Source of the DNA: Parus major
Lineage: Eukaryota; Chordata; Aves; Passeriformes; Paridae
Direction: 5' to 3'
Length of the DNA stretch: 64,000 nucleotides
NCBI RefSeq assembly: GCF_001522545.3
Contig: NC_031770.1
Span: 85,847,594-85,911,593, forward strand
In this document: positions 12,501 to 23,865 of the stretch, piece by piece
Numbering within the stretch: position 1 is the first letter of the stretch
How the letters are laid out: each line of letters starts with the position of its first letter
Position numbers and translations under genes: made by a program
The notes under the pieces: model-generated
What the model saw: only the letters and a program-made list of their open reading frames with translations
Databases searched by the model: none
Told to the model about the DNA's origin: nothing

Positions 12501-14309
12501 TTCTATGACTATGTGACTTAACTGTTTTCAAGGAACCCATTTTGTCTTCTTGTTTTTATATTAATCACTCATTCTTCTCTTCCCTGATGACTACAATAAA
12601 CATCTTTCTGTTGTTTCATCCGTCAAGCATGCTTGATATCAATGGGAAGTTCCATTTTAATACAAATTTCTAACTTATTTACACTTCATGTTAGGGATTT
12701 TCCATTGCTCCAGTCCTATCTCTAGCATATGAAGAATATCATCTTCGATATTAAATTTATTTTTCTGCACTGAGTGGAACCCTTTTAATAACAAATCCTA
12801 AATTGCTGTTTTTGTATGCTGCTAATGAAATCTGTACGCTTATATGAGAAAATCTTAAATTTCATAATATGTGAAAGTATATGAGGAGACAACTGTTCAT
12901 TAAAATCAGCTAGAATTTATGCAGTTTCACCAGTTCACTTTTTATTTTCTATAATGTTAGTTGTACTTCACCCTCACAATCTGTCTCCCAAAGTCCAGAT
13001 AATATGCTTTTTTCCTCATCTACTGTATTTATCTCTGTTAAAATAGTGATCAATTTGAAGCAGCCAAGTCACAATCCTTTAACTGACTTTGCCATTTGTC
13101 TGTGTTTCTCCTTTTGAGCCCTAGACTCTGTAAATGGCAGTGGAGCTCTGTGTGTGCACCCGTAATTCCCTGTGGAAATGAGCTTGCCATCTCCATTTTT
13201 TAAGTGCCTCAGTATACATCTATTGTACAGTGCTTGCTAAGTGGGTTACTGGTGCTGAAGCACTGAAGCTGCCACTTAAAGTAAAATGCTCTCTAATTTA
13301 ATTAAGTATCAGCGGTGTCATGTTATTGCTTTGCTTTTTGATCTTTAAGCTGCAAATTACATTTCCATCCCAGCAACTCATTTCCTTTTAGAAATACCGT
13401 TAGTTCACCAACTGTATTAAACAAATAATATGAACGTTCTTTACAAAGAATTCCACAATTTATCAGTGTTTTACACTTCATTAAACAGAAAAATGAAACA
13501 AATTATATTGGAGACAGAATATGGTTTTAATGCAGAAAATTTTATATAGTCATTTAAAATGTACTCATACACATCTGCCAAAGATGTTAAGTAGCTAATT
13601 ATAATTTTCCCCATACAATATACAATAATGTGGTGATAAAATGTCTCTTCAGAAGCATCTGTAGGACACAGTCCCCAGTAAACAAAGAAGTTGAGAGGAC
13701 TGAATTTCTCAGATTATATTTCTTCATTTCTTTCTTAATGGAGAAGGAAAAGCATAAGGTTGCAATGTTGCTTTTAGTTTTTCTTGTTTTTTCTTGTCAA
13801 GGTCATAAAGCTTGCATTTAAAATTGTCAATCTTTTCATGGCACCTGTTTGAATATTTGACTGATTGCTAGACTTTGTATCACAGGGGTTTTAAGTGGCA
13901 TCTGTTTCAGCCTCTCTTTTACCTTATATAGATAATATTCACATATAATGAAGAACCTCTAGAGAGATCTTGTATCTTCTTTTTCCAAACTAGTAACTTC
14001 TGATTCTGAATAAGCTAGTAGCTAGTTTGGTCTAAATAATTTTCATAGTACAGAAGAAATCTAAACCTATTTAAATTTAATTCATTTACTTAATTGAGCT
14101 ATTAAATCTATGACACTAGCTAAAATAAAATAAAATAGGAAAAAAGTAACAAAACAAAACAAAATAAAGAAGAAAATCATTCAGGAAGCTAAATAGTAAC
14201 TAGTCCTTGGGTGAAAATGATTGTCTCTGATCAACATGAACAGGCATAAAAATAGCAGCATGCTTTTGGAATATTAATCCTATAATCATATCATAAGTTT
14301 ACATATACG
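9558..14309. other. Long AT-rich unique stretch
   Basis: No gene or recognised transposon in nearly 5 kb. The frame at 9850-10059 has ordinary amino-acid composition and an ATG start but matches nothing recognised; it is flanked by AT-rich DNA with no splice context and is left unannotated. The part around 13030-13400 is less AT-rich and contains TAATTTAATTA; it is discussed as a possible conserved non-coding element. Confidence 0.55.
10752..10777. repeat. Perfect 12-bp inverted repeat with 2-base loop
   Basis: ACTGTTGGTATT, then TG, then AATACCAACAGT: arms 10752-10763 and 10766-10777 are exact reverse complements. The left part recurs as a direct repeat, GACTGTTGGTATTTGAAT at 10751-10768 against 10783-10800, with one mismatch in 18. 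No function is assigned. It could arise by template switching during replication or could form a hairpin in a transcript. Confidence 0.9.
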
Positions 14310-14370
14310 TATTTATAATATATATATATAACATAACATAACACAAATATATAGATAAATAGATATATAT

Positions 14371-14416
<46 letters not shown>

Positions 14417-14422
14417 ATATAA
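14310..14422. repeat. TA-rich microsatellite
   Basis: TA dinucleotide runs broken by ATAACATAACATAACA and ATAGATAAATAGATA words. The longest uninterrupted (AT) run lies near 14379-14402. Likely length-variable and prone to assembly error. Confidence 0.95.
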
Positions 14423-14644
14423 AATAGGTTTTACCATGTGTTTGCAGTAGTAACTGGAACTTGGACTTGGCCAATAAATTTAATAACAAGTTTTCAAATT
14501 GACATTTCAGAAGCTATTATTATTTTTCTGATATTACCATTAAAAACCCCTTTTACACATATTGACTTTGTTATGTATACCAGCCTGACATGCTCTATTG
14601 TACTAAATACACCACTGTGGTTCATGGTGTGTTAGAAATGTGCA

Positions 14645-14870
14645 TGCACTGCTATGAACACCTTGGTCCACCTCTTCAACACCCTGCCTGTAAGCATCAG
14701 AAGCTCCTGTCACATCCTCCCAGGGCTGTCTCTTCCACAGGCTCTCCCCACAAGGCATGTGCTCCCGATCCTGTACATCCTGGTTGCCTTTCAACAGACT
14801 TCCTACAGCTTATTGGTGTTTTTTCTGTTGTTGAGAAGCCCAAAAGAGGTATTCAACAGAGGAGGTCAAG
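14645..14870 (-). mobile_element. Old CR1 LINE fragment, antisense
   Basis: The plus strand follows, with many changes, the reverse complement of the 3' part of CR1: CTCCCAGGGCTGTCTCTTCC, then CCTGGTTGCCTTTCAACAGAC near 14778, then GAGAAGCCC...GAGGAGGTC near 14833-14870. Spacing and order agree with a CR1 minus-strand copy that lacks its terminal repeats. Strongly diverged, so an old copy. The three overlapping frames over it (14590-14910, 14654-15001, 14603-14794) are by-products. Confidence 0.5.
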
Positions 14871-16790
14871 AACAAAACTCCCCAGTCATATGGGAAATCT
14901 TGTCATGTGATAACTGCAAATTTTTTGAGCAAAACCTCTTTCGGAAGGTGTTGAAAACCTTAAGACCTTTTTGCTTATTTTCTACCATTGAACTAATATA
15001 GCTTCAGCAAAGTTCAAACTCTCCTTTGGAATTCTAAAATACAAAATAACAAAAATGCAGGTCACCCCATCTCCCTTTAAAAGGGAAAATTAAAAAAAAA
15101 AAAAAGAAAATACATTCTCTGAGAAAAAATAAATTTAGATAAATTTTAAGCGATTTAATAGATGTTATTTTTATTTCACCTCATGTATCTTTATTGTTAA
15201 AGAGAGCATAGTGTAATTTTTAAAGTTTTATATCACTCACTGGCTGGATGACTTTAAAGATCTCTTACATTCATTTCTAATCTTACCACAAAGGAAATGT
15301 AGATACTAAAGATGTGTGGCATATAGAATTCTCTTAGAAATTCAAAATAATGTTTCACTGATCAATTGAAGATAGAGGAAAGAGAAATCTATTAGGTGTT
15401 TTTCTTGTGTCATCTTTCATTGCCATCTTACACACTGTGGTGTACTATAACACCATTCTGAATGGTGTTTTCAATTACAGCAGATATTTCACTATGTTTC
15501 ACACACGTTGGCTGGAAAAAAACCATCAGAATAATACAGTTATATAGATGTTAGTCCATCACCACCATGACATATGCTGATACAAATGGGCTGAAAAATA
15601 TAAGATAATTACTCTGCGATTGGTTATGCAGACTGTTGTATTACATTATTGCTCTGCTGAAGTTGGCATAGAGACAATGGCAATGACTAAGCAGCAGAAG
15701 AAACATGTCAAAGACATATAGAGAATGCTGTAGATAGTTTGGTTTTTAAACCAAAGAATGTATTGAATATACAGAAATATTAGAAATGTAACTGTGAACC
15801 ATTTTCCAGGTTGCCTAAATTAAATCAGTGCTGGAGGTTAGGTGAGAAAGGTGTATTACAGATCACCTTTAAGATCAGTATTTGTTGCCTTTGTTCCAGT
15901 TATACAACTTCTCCTGGGAAAATATGTCAGGATAAAATTTCACTCTTTACATATGGCCCACAGGTTCCCTGAAAATATAATACTCAGTGTTTCCTTAATC
16001 CAGCATAACTGAAGTAGTTGGACTGGAAGCATATTTTGCCATTCAGAGTCAGGTGACCTACAAAGTAAAGAAGGGCTTAATTTATGCTAGAGGAGATTAA
16101 AGCTTATCAGCATGATGAATAAAAGCTAAAAATAGCAGAGGGTATTTTAGGGATCTGAGTTAAGTTTTTGAAGATAGCTTCATTGAATATAAAATATCAC
16201 TAAACAAACTGTGTCACTTGCTTTTCTGTAAGTACAGAATGACCCCACCAGCTATCCTTATCAGGTTTTCTGCCTTTTTTATGATTTCTTTTCATTAGTC
16301 TAAAAGGTATGTGGTTAGTGTAGTGGCTTTATTTTTAATATCCTTCATTTATTGTTTATGGATGGACTTGATTATGCATTTGAATTACAGTTTGTGTCAG
16401 TGATAGGTGTGAGTGTAAAATATAAAATGTGCAAGCTCTGCAATTCCTGTCCTGAATCTTATCTTAAAGAAACTCAACCTCCAAGATCACAAATCCTGCA
16501 CACATAAAAAAGAAAATTATGATGTAGCTTTCTGAAATATGTTTCATAGTAACAGATCAGTACAGGTGAAAAAAAAAAAAAAAAAAGGGTAAAGGAGTCC
16601 AAGGAATGGAAGTAAATAATTTTACTCTGTTTCTTATCTCAGATAATACCTGAAGTTATGCAGAGCTTTGACCCAACAAATTATTACTCAGGAGATCTAA
16701 GCTTAGAGTTACTAAAGATGCCAATTGAAATAAAATTACACAGTCCTGTCAATATTTTACTGGATTAGAATCCAGGAATACTCATTTATG
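14871..16790. other. AT-rich non-coding DNA
   Basis: No gene. A possible very decayed CR1 3' end (CTGGATGACTTTAAAGATCTC near 15245) was noticed but is too short to call. An 18-A run lies at 16569-16586. Confidence 0.5.
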
Positions 16791-16850
16791 TTTGGACTTG
16801 ATGATCTTAAAGATCTTTTCCAAGCTAAATAATTATATTATTCTATATTC
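16791..16850 (+). mobile_element. CR1 LINE 3'-end scrap, sense
   Basis: TTGGACTTGATGATCTTAAA followed by GATCTTTTCCAAGCTAAAT and a decayed ATTCTAT tail. This is the typical last 50-60 bases of a sense CR1. No upstream CR1 sequence is recognisable, so it is an extremely 5'-truncated copy, which is usual for this family. Confidence 0.65.
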
Positions 16851-19800
16851 AGCGGGAAAACTTCTGATTAGGAAAAATTCCTTTTTGAGCCAGGAGAGTA
16901 GGAAAGTTTTGGGGAGGATGAGGATTTGGGAGAGGATGAGCACATCTTTAGGACATGCACAGAAGTCATTCTAGGAAAAGATTTGAGGAGTGAACAACAG
17001 CATGAAAGAGATGCTCCTGTCTAACAAAGCCCCTGCTTGAAGGCTTACTAAGAGAAAAATGTCAGAGTAGAAACAAAGTGCAGAAAAACTTCTACGATGG
17101 CAGGGAAGCTAGTAATTTACACTCACAGTTCAAAGCTTCCTCTGGAAATCACACAAAAATAAAACTAATAGAGTAAGAAGGTATTCTGTTTCATGTAAAA
17201 TAAAAGGATTTCTTACAGTAGGTACAATTCACAGACATATAATGTAACTATTTTATAGAGTAAAAGGGGAAATGCAAAATGTGCAATATCCTCTTCAGAA
17301 TTACTGGACAGGGAATTCTGGCATATGTAATGTGAATTAGGATTGCTTTTTCAGAACTGAATTTCTCTTTATGTGATTATTTTTCAGCCTATAATAAACT
17401 ATGATCAAAACAAAGTCTCTTGATCTGCATGTCATTATAATTATTTAACTTACTAGTTGAATAGGTAAGGATTGAACTCCATGTTTTGAAATATGAAAGA
17501 AGATATATAGACCTTTCTGATTAATATGATTTTAATGTGAGCTAAATGAAGTACAGAATATCATATGAGACTGTCATTAATCTTAAAAGACTGCTGATTA
17601 TGCAGATGGCAATCATTAGACAGACCTATCTGACCTATTTCACTGTCTGTCATTGGCTGCTGGAAAATCAGCCACGTTCCACAACTGTTCATGGTTAAAA
17701 CTTCTGCAACTGTAATGCTGTGATATTAGATCCTCAGTTAAATCACATAAAGAATAAGGACTGCATTGTACAGAATTTTAAGCCAAGATTTTCAAAACAG
17801 TTGACAGTAGTAAGCTTATAATTTGATTCTGGAAAAATCTCACAATATTCCCAGGTTTGTAAATAATAAGTTACATATTAAAGTCAGTGGCATTTTAGGG
17901 GAAACCTAAGAAATTCTGTTCTGAAAATCTGACTTTTCAGTGACAGCTGTAGTCATCCAACAATTTGAAAAAAAGACTAACTCAAAGCCTGTCATAAGAC
18001 AGACAAACAAAAATCTGTTGAATTAATTTCTATTATCTTCATCCTTTGGTGGCTGAATGCTGTTCTTCCCACGTGCTGCTTCCTTAACAGCTCAGGAAAC
18101 AGAGACCAGGTGAACTCACCAGCCCTGCAAACAAGATGTGGTGGCTTGCCTGGTGCTTTCTTCAACTTGATAGAGTAAAATGCAACACAGCCACGTGGCA
18201 TGCAGAGCTACAGGGAGATGTCAAGAACATTGCTTGCTTCCTGTCCTTTCACTTCCTTCCCTGGAAACCTCTCAGGGGAGACCGCTGTGCACTCAGAATT
18301 ACAGCGGTAAATGAAATTAAGCAGTGAAGCATGCACACACTTTCCACAGCTGAACAGATAATTCTGTCCTGGGTCTCTCTGCAAAGACAGCTCTTGGAGA
18401 AACTTTAGCTATTGCACAAGGGTGAGAATACAGCCAGAAATTGAACATTTGTCACTTACACCTGAAGTTTTGTTGTCCCTTCACTAAATGACTCTACAAA
18501 AGGCGGCTAATTTGCTTCATTTTTATATAGTTACTGCCCTGTGCTCTGCAACTTTAGATGAAAACATCAGGTCTAGTTACATCAGAATAGTTCAGCTAAG
18601 CAATTATTTGTGTGTTCTGATATTCTGGAAATAGAAGTTCCCTTAAAGTTCTGATTAACATGAGATGACTACTGTCTTCTGCCTTTTAGATCAAGGTGCT
18701 TGTGTATGTCCAGTTTCAGATGTTGTACAGCTTCATTGCTCTGGTCTTATGAAATGTGGGAGAACATGTGGCTCTGGGCAATGTTTTGAGAGGAAGCAGC
18801 ACCACAGTAATTTTACATTTTGATGAAATATTTCCCAACAGCCATTTCCATGCACATAAGTCCATAACTTATAACTGAGTGAGAACTGTACTCCAAAGAG
18901 CTTTTCTTATTAAACCTGTGATATGCATAAAATAAGGGATATCTGAAGAACAGAAATATAGGTTATTGGAATCTTAGGTCTAACAACCATACACATATTA
19001 CATTGTATGCTATATTGTCAGAACACAATGGGCATGAGAAAGAAATCAAAGAATCATGCCCTCATTGTAGGGTAACATGAAACAAATAGTTTGAATATGT
19101 TTCTGAGAATAATCCAATAACTGTTTCTAAACTCCTTGCTGACTCCAGAGAAGGGGCCATGATTCAGGGCTACAGGGAGTGTATCAGCAAATTGTATAGC
19201 TCTTTCCCATACAATACCAAAGGTTCTGTTCTTTTTAGAATATATTAACCAAAAGTCCATCATGTTATTTGGCAGAGATTCATCCATTTACTTTTTAAAG
19301 GAAATGAAAAGTTTTTTACACACAGTGATATTCCCAAAATGGTTTTTTAAAATTAATTTCCAGTTCTAGATTTAACATTTTAAGCGTTCTGCCAAATTAA
19401 TCATTATAACAAGGTTGTAAAAACATTTACCCTTTGTTAATAAACTCAGAAGTTTTAAGAATAAATACTGTGCATTTTTTCCTATTGATAGCTATTTCAC
19501 TGATTTTAACTTGATTTTTTTCTTAAATAAGAATTTCAAGATAGTACAGTGGGTAAAATTTAAAAAGAAAATTGCAGGCTTGCTGATGAAGGAAAAGGAA
19601 TATTTATACCAAACCAGTAGCAGGGAATTGATGACTCACATAGTCTTAAATGATCTTACATTTTTAACTAAAAACTGCTGACAATTTCATTAAATATGAA
19701 ACATTAGATTAATATATTCTGAATCTTAAAGATCTTCTATAGCAATTATCCTTAATCTATAGCCTAATTGGACAATCATAAATTATTCTCAAGGATAGAT

Positions 19801-20049
19801 CTATTTTCTAATATAGATGACTTTTCATTCAACTCTTGAAGCGTTAATACTTGTTAAAACCATATATTGGTATGTATTAATTTGTACTAATTGTTTGTAC
19901 TGTGACTGAAATTATTCTATCATTTTTACTACCTAGAGAAACACATGTACTGTTGAGCCATTTGTAGTCTAAAATTAGACATAAAATTCACATATTACAG
20001 TAGATGAAGGATAGATAGGGGAAAAGATAACACACTTCAGCGCTGAGCT
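16851..20049. other. Non-coding stretch with possible conserved blocks
   Basis: No repeat recognised in over 3 kb. The block 17520-17700 is less repetitive and rich in TAAT-type and GATTA words (possible conserved non-coding DNA). The part 18060-18330 is more balanced in composition and carries short frames on both strands (17992-18201 minus, 18136-18327 plus) without recognisable domains; a non-coding exon cannot be excluded. Confidence 0.45.
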
Positions 20050-20775
20050 CATAGGATCATCTAGTTCCAACCACCCTGCCATAGGCAGGGGCACCTTACT
20101 CTAGATCATGTTGCTCAAAGCCTTCTCCAGTTTGGCCTTCAACTCTTCCAGGGCTGTGGCATCCACTTTTCTGGGTACTCTGTTCCAGTGTCTCACCATT
20201 CTCACGGTAAGGACTTTTTTCTTGGCCTCTAATACAGAGCTCTCCTCTTTCAGTTTATCAGGTCTCCTCTTCAGTTATTCAGCTCTCTTCTTGTCCTATT
20301 GCTATCTGCCCATGTGAAGAGTCTCTCTTTCTCTTTTTTATAAGCCCCATTTAAATACTGGAAAGACACAAAAATGTTTCCAAAGAGCTGAGTCTTCTCC
20401 AAGCGCTTTAAACCCCCTCAGCCTGCCTTCATAAGGGAGGTGTTCCAGCCCTCAGATCACTTTTGTGGACTCCTCTGGATCCATTCTAACATGTCTACAT
20501 GTTTCTTGTGCTACTGTTGCTGCTGTTGAGCCTTCCATTCACCAGAACCAGCAAGTTGTTCTCAATGAGCTCATCTCTCACTCATGTATGGGATTGCCCA
20601 GGCGCAGCACCTTGCCCTTAGAAAAACTTCATGGTGTTCTCTTGTGATCACTTCTCAGTCTTGTCCATGTCTCTCTGAATGGCATCCCTTCCTTCCATTG
20701 CATCAACTGCACTGGTCAGCTTTGTGTTATTTGCAACCTTGCTGAGTGATACAGCCATAATGCAAGGGAAAAAGT
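20050..20775 (-). mobile_element. CR1 LINE copy, antisense, internally shortened
   Basis: It starts at the 3' end on the plus strand (CATAGGATCATCTAGTTCCA), continues through the 3' untranslated and ORF2 C-terminal region (GTTCCAGTGTCTCACCATTCTCA near 20180; GGCCTCTAAT to CAGCCTGCC), and near 20510-20590 jumps to the more upstream ORF2 segment (GGCGCAGCACCTTGCCCTTAG at 20600, CTGAATGGCATCCC at 20676, TTTGCAACCTTGCTGAG at 20731). A full element would have several hundred more bases at the jump. Frames are broken throughout, so the copy is dead. The terminal 8-bp repeats are missing. Confidence 0.9.
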
Positions 20776-22789
20776 CATGGTTCAACATCTGAATTATACA
20801 TGCAGAGGAAGAAACAGAGAGATGAAAGTGAACTGTTCACAGAATCTCACAGGAAATCTTTTAGGTGTATCCCATCTATAAGAATGAATATTTATATAGG
20901 ACTTTTATGATCACATAGAAAATATTATTGCTAAATATACTAATAAGAAGTAGGATTAAACATTAAAATAGTGCCCAGAAACTGTAAGATGGTGAGAAAA
21001 AAAAAAAACAACAAACCAAAATAAAAAATATAATTTAAAAAATTTTAAATTCTTTATAACAATTATAAGAAAAAGGTAACAACTAGACAAAAGTTCTGCC
21101 AAGAAGATTCTTAGGGTTATTTCTTCAGTTCCTAAGATGAACTTGAACAATATTTTCACATTCTGAAAAAAGACAGCCTCAACATCAATATGAATGAAAA
21201 AGGATGTATCTTCCATGTTAGGTGAATTCACTTTTATACTCTTGCTAGTATTAGCTATGTCTTAAATGAATCCTCTTGTGGAAGAACTGGCCATAAATAT
21301 TATGGAAGATGCAAACTAACCAGACAACAGCCTAAGAGCATCAAGAATAATAAAAGACCTACAATAAAAGATTAACTTAATTTATGGAAGAGAAGACTGG
21401 GAGGAGACACACTAAAGCATTCAAATATGCAAAATGAACTAGAAAAAAAGTTATGTTTGTAATAAGGAAGATGAAGAATAATGGGTTTAATTTTTATCAG
21501 ATTTCACCTTGGTAAAAAATTAAATAAAAAGAAATAAAGAACTTTACAGAAGAAATAAAAAGCTTTATAAAAACACTCTATGGATTTTGTAATCGTGAAA
21601 CACTAAAATATTACACTCATAATAGTGAAACACTGAAATGGTTTAAAGAAGTTGTGATGTGTCCATCAGTGACTACTTCAAAAATTCCCAGAGAATATCT
21701 CTCAGAAAGGAGATTTATTAGATTAAGACGCAGATTAGGAACCTCAATTTTATAATTTTATAATTTTTTTATAAGTTTTATAATTTTATGATTTCTCTGT
21801 TTTTTTCTCTTTTAAAAATACTTAATTAAATGTGCATTTAAGTAATCATCACAAAAATTGTTTTTTAAATAAACAGAGTAGGTTTCAGGAATGTATTTAA
21901 TTAGGAAAAAATGTAATAAAAAGTGTTAAGAGACTTGTGATTCAAAGATAGTAGAAAACTCCATAAGAAATCAAAACACTTGGACCACTTCTTTATTTTA
22001 ATATATCAGGGGATTCTGGGTTGATCCAAGGAGTAACTTCACTGATTCTTTTCAGAGTTCATTTTGTATATAATAGAGTATGTGATGAAAAAGTATAAAA
22101 TTATTATCACTAGGCATTAGTCACAATTCGGTATCCAGAAGTCTCATGCTAAATTTGAAAATCATCTCAAGCCCATTTTAGAGTGTTTGAAACTATGTCC
22201 CTATGCATCATTAACTGTTAATTGAATATTGGGTTGCTCACTTAATATGAGTACTATTTATAACTCGTTTAATAGTTAGAAGAGTTAGAGGTGAAATTTT
22301 CATCCCATGGTCATCAGTAGTAATTGGACATTTGTTTCATCATTGTTGGAAGGTCACTTAGAAGCTTCTACAGCAACATTAATAGCACTGGATATATGTC
22401 TTAAGTGTTATTTTTTAAATGATGAACATTTTTACAGTGAGTTAATTACCTAATGCTTTCAAAAATATCTGGGCATATCTTAATGTTGGACATACTGACT
22501 TGAGATTACTTACCTATGTTTTCATTTTTCCCAATTATTTCTTTCTTACTTACCTACATCAGTAAAGTTCTGTTGTAATATCTATTAAAATTATCTTCCT
22601 TCAGCTTAGCAGAGGTTTAAAATCATTAATGATTGCATCAATGCATTCTTACTTGGAGGAAATAGTTTTATATTCAAAATTACCATTTCTACTTTTTCTC
22701 TTTCATCTATAGTAGTAATTTTTTTTTAAAAAATAATTATTTTTCCATCAGCTTCTTAAGAAAACAAATTCTTTAGGAAGAATAATCTT
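20776..22789. other. AT-rich non-coding DNA
   Basis: No gene or transposon recognised. It contains a TTTTATAA-type repeat (21747-21793) and A-runs (20998-21008). The 91-codon minus frame at 20956-21231 is Phe/Leu-rich from A/T-rich DNA and is not supported as a gene. Confidence 0.55.
21747..21793. repeat. TTTTATAA-type short tandem repeat
   Basis: Five imperfect copies of an A/T-only unit of about 8-10 bases (TTTTATAATTTTATAATTTT and variants). Simple-sequence DNA with no gene signal. Confidence 0.8.
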
Positions 22790-22856
22790 AGAATCATAGA
22801 ACCATTTTGATTTGAAAACACCTTCAGGATGATCAAGCAGTAAAAATGCTCCAAAC
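22790..22856 (-). mobile_element. CR1 LINE 3'-end scrap, antisense
   Basis: AGAATCATAGAACCATTTTG followed by GAAAACACCTTCAGGATGATCAAGCAG. This is the reverse complement of the CR1 tail, with ATTCTATGATTCT repeats and the conserved GATGATCTT..GGTCTTTTCC segment, moderately decayed. It ends within about 70 bases, so the copy is heavily 5'-truncated. Confidence 0.75.
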
Positions 22857-23152
22857 TAGTCTATTTTATTTGTACATTTCTACTGGATTTTCTGTCTTGC
22901 TATTCTATAAAGTTAATTAATGTTAGAAATACTTAAACTTTCTCCAGTAACTGGTAGGAAATAAAATTTGAAAACAGTCTGCAGGCACCAAACAATTTTG
23001 TTTATTAATATTATAAAAATATGTTCATATATATATGTGCTGTTTAAATCAGTATATACCTGACGTGAAGTGAGAAGTACACAAAGTGAAGCCAGACTCT
23101 TCACAGAGGTGTTCAGTAAACGGGCAAGAAGCAATCGGCAAAATCTGAAACG

Positions 23153-23485
23153 CAGAATCAAAGATTCATTTAAATTAGAAAAGACCTCCAAGATCATCAG
23201 ATCCAACATTTGACCAAATACCACCTTATCAACTTAGATAATGGCACTAAGTTCCCCATCCAGTCATTTCTTAAACATTTCCAGGGGTGACATCTCTACC
23301 ATTTCCCTAGGGAGCCTGTTCCAAAATTCAGCCTCTCTTTCAGTGAAGAAAGTGTTCCTGATGTCCAAACTGAACTTTTCCTGGCAAACTTTTGGCCATT
23401 TCCTCTTATCTTGTCAGTAGTAGCCTGGGAGAAGAGACTGACTCCCACCTTGCTGCAATCTCTTTTCATTTGTACAGAGCAATAA
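23153..23485 (-). mobile_element. CR1 LINE copy, antisense
   Basis: The plus strand reads CAGAATCAAAGATTCATTTA, AAGACCTCCAAGATCATCAGATCCAACATTTGACC, then CATTTCCAGGGGTGACATCTCTACC, CTAGGGAGCCTGTTCCAAAATTCAGCC and CTGATGTCC, then GAGAAGAGACTGACTCCCACCTTGCTGCAATC. This is the reverse complement of the CR1 3' region in proper order. It is a 5'-truncated copy of about 330 bp. The 84-codon minus frame at 23296-23550 covers its ORF2 end and adjacent sequence and is decayed. Confidence 0.9.
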
Positions 23486-23529
23486 ATTTGTACAGTACAA
23501 TAAAGTGTGGTTACAATTCCTGTAACCAC

Positions 23530-23595
23530 ATAGCCACTAAACCACATCACCCAGTGCCAGATCCAGACATCTCTTGAACATATTGCCTGTATCAG
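23530..23595 (-). mobile_element. Second small CR1 piece, antisense
   Basis: AGCCACTAAACCACATCACC followed by CAGTGCCAGATCCAGACATCTCTTGAACAT. It repeats the segment seen about 330 bases earlier at 23225-23275 and again in the large copy at 25360-25405 (CCACAGCACTAAGTGCCACATCCAG..TTTCTTGAAC). It is therefore a separate CR1 fragment or a local duplication. It lacks the 3' tail. Confidence 0.55.
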
Positions 23596-23600
23596 AAATA

Positions 23601-23673
23601 GGTTTAGGGTTTTTTTTGTTGGTTTTTTTTTGTTTGTTTGTTTGTTTTGTTGTTGTTGTTGTTTCTTTTTTTA
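23601..23673. repeat. T-rich / (TTTG)n(GTT)n simple repeat
   Basis: A run of T with GTTT and GTT words (GTTTGTTTGTTTGTTT, then TTGTTGTTGTTGTT) ending TTTCTTTTTTTACAG. It lies exactly between antisense and sense CR1 fragments. The final pyrimidine tract plus CAG looks like a splice acceptor but is explained by the simple repeat. Confidence 0.9.
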
Positions 23674-23674
23674 C

Positions 23675-23865
23675 AGAGAAGGTGCTGAAACATTGGAACA
23701 ATTTCTGTTGTTCAGAGTGATTGTGGCATTTGCACCCCTGAAGAAATTTAGAACTTGACTGGACTCAGCCCTGAGCAACTTGCTCCAGCTGACCTTACAT
23801 CAGCAGGTAGTTGGACATCTCCCTGGGTTCCTAGAACATCATTTATTCTGTGATACTGTGAAATC
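23675..23865 (+). mobile_element. CR1 LINE 3' end, sense
   Basis: GAAGGTGCTGAAACATTGGAACAA followed by CACCCCTGAAGAAATTTAGAACTTGACTGGACTCAGCCCTGAGCAAC, CTTGCTCCAGCTGACCTTA, and the tail CATTTATTCTGTGATACTGTG. This is the ordered 3' end of a sense CR1 of a different subfamily from the neighbouring antisense copy. The part corresponding to GGACTAGATGATCT is reduced to GGACATCT. Confidence 0.75.

Noticed and set aside
15238..15290. Possible CR1 tail (CTGGATGACTTTAAAGATCTC)
   Set aside because: Only about 20 bases fit and the flanks do not, so it is too weak to annotate.
23640..23676. Splice-acceptor-like pyrimidine tract ending in CAG
   Set aside because: Explained by the (TTTG)n/T-rich simple repeat abutting a CR1 fragment.
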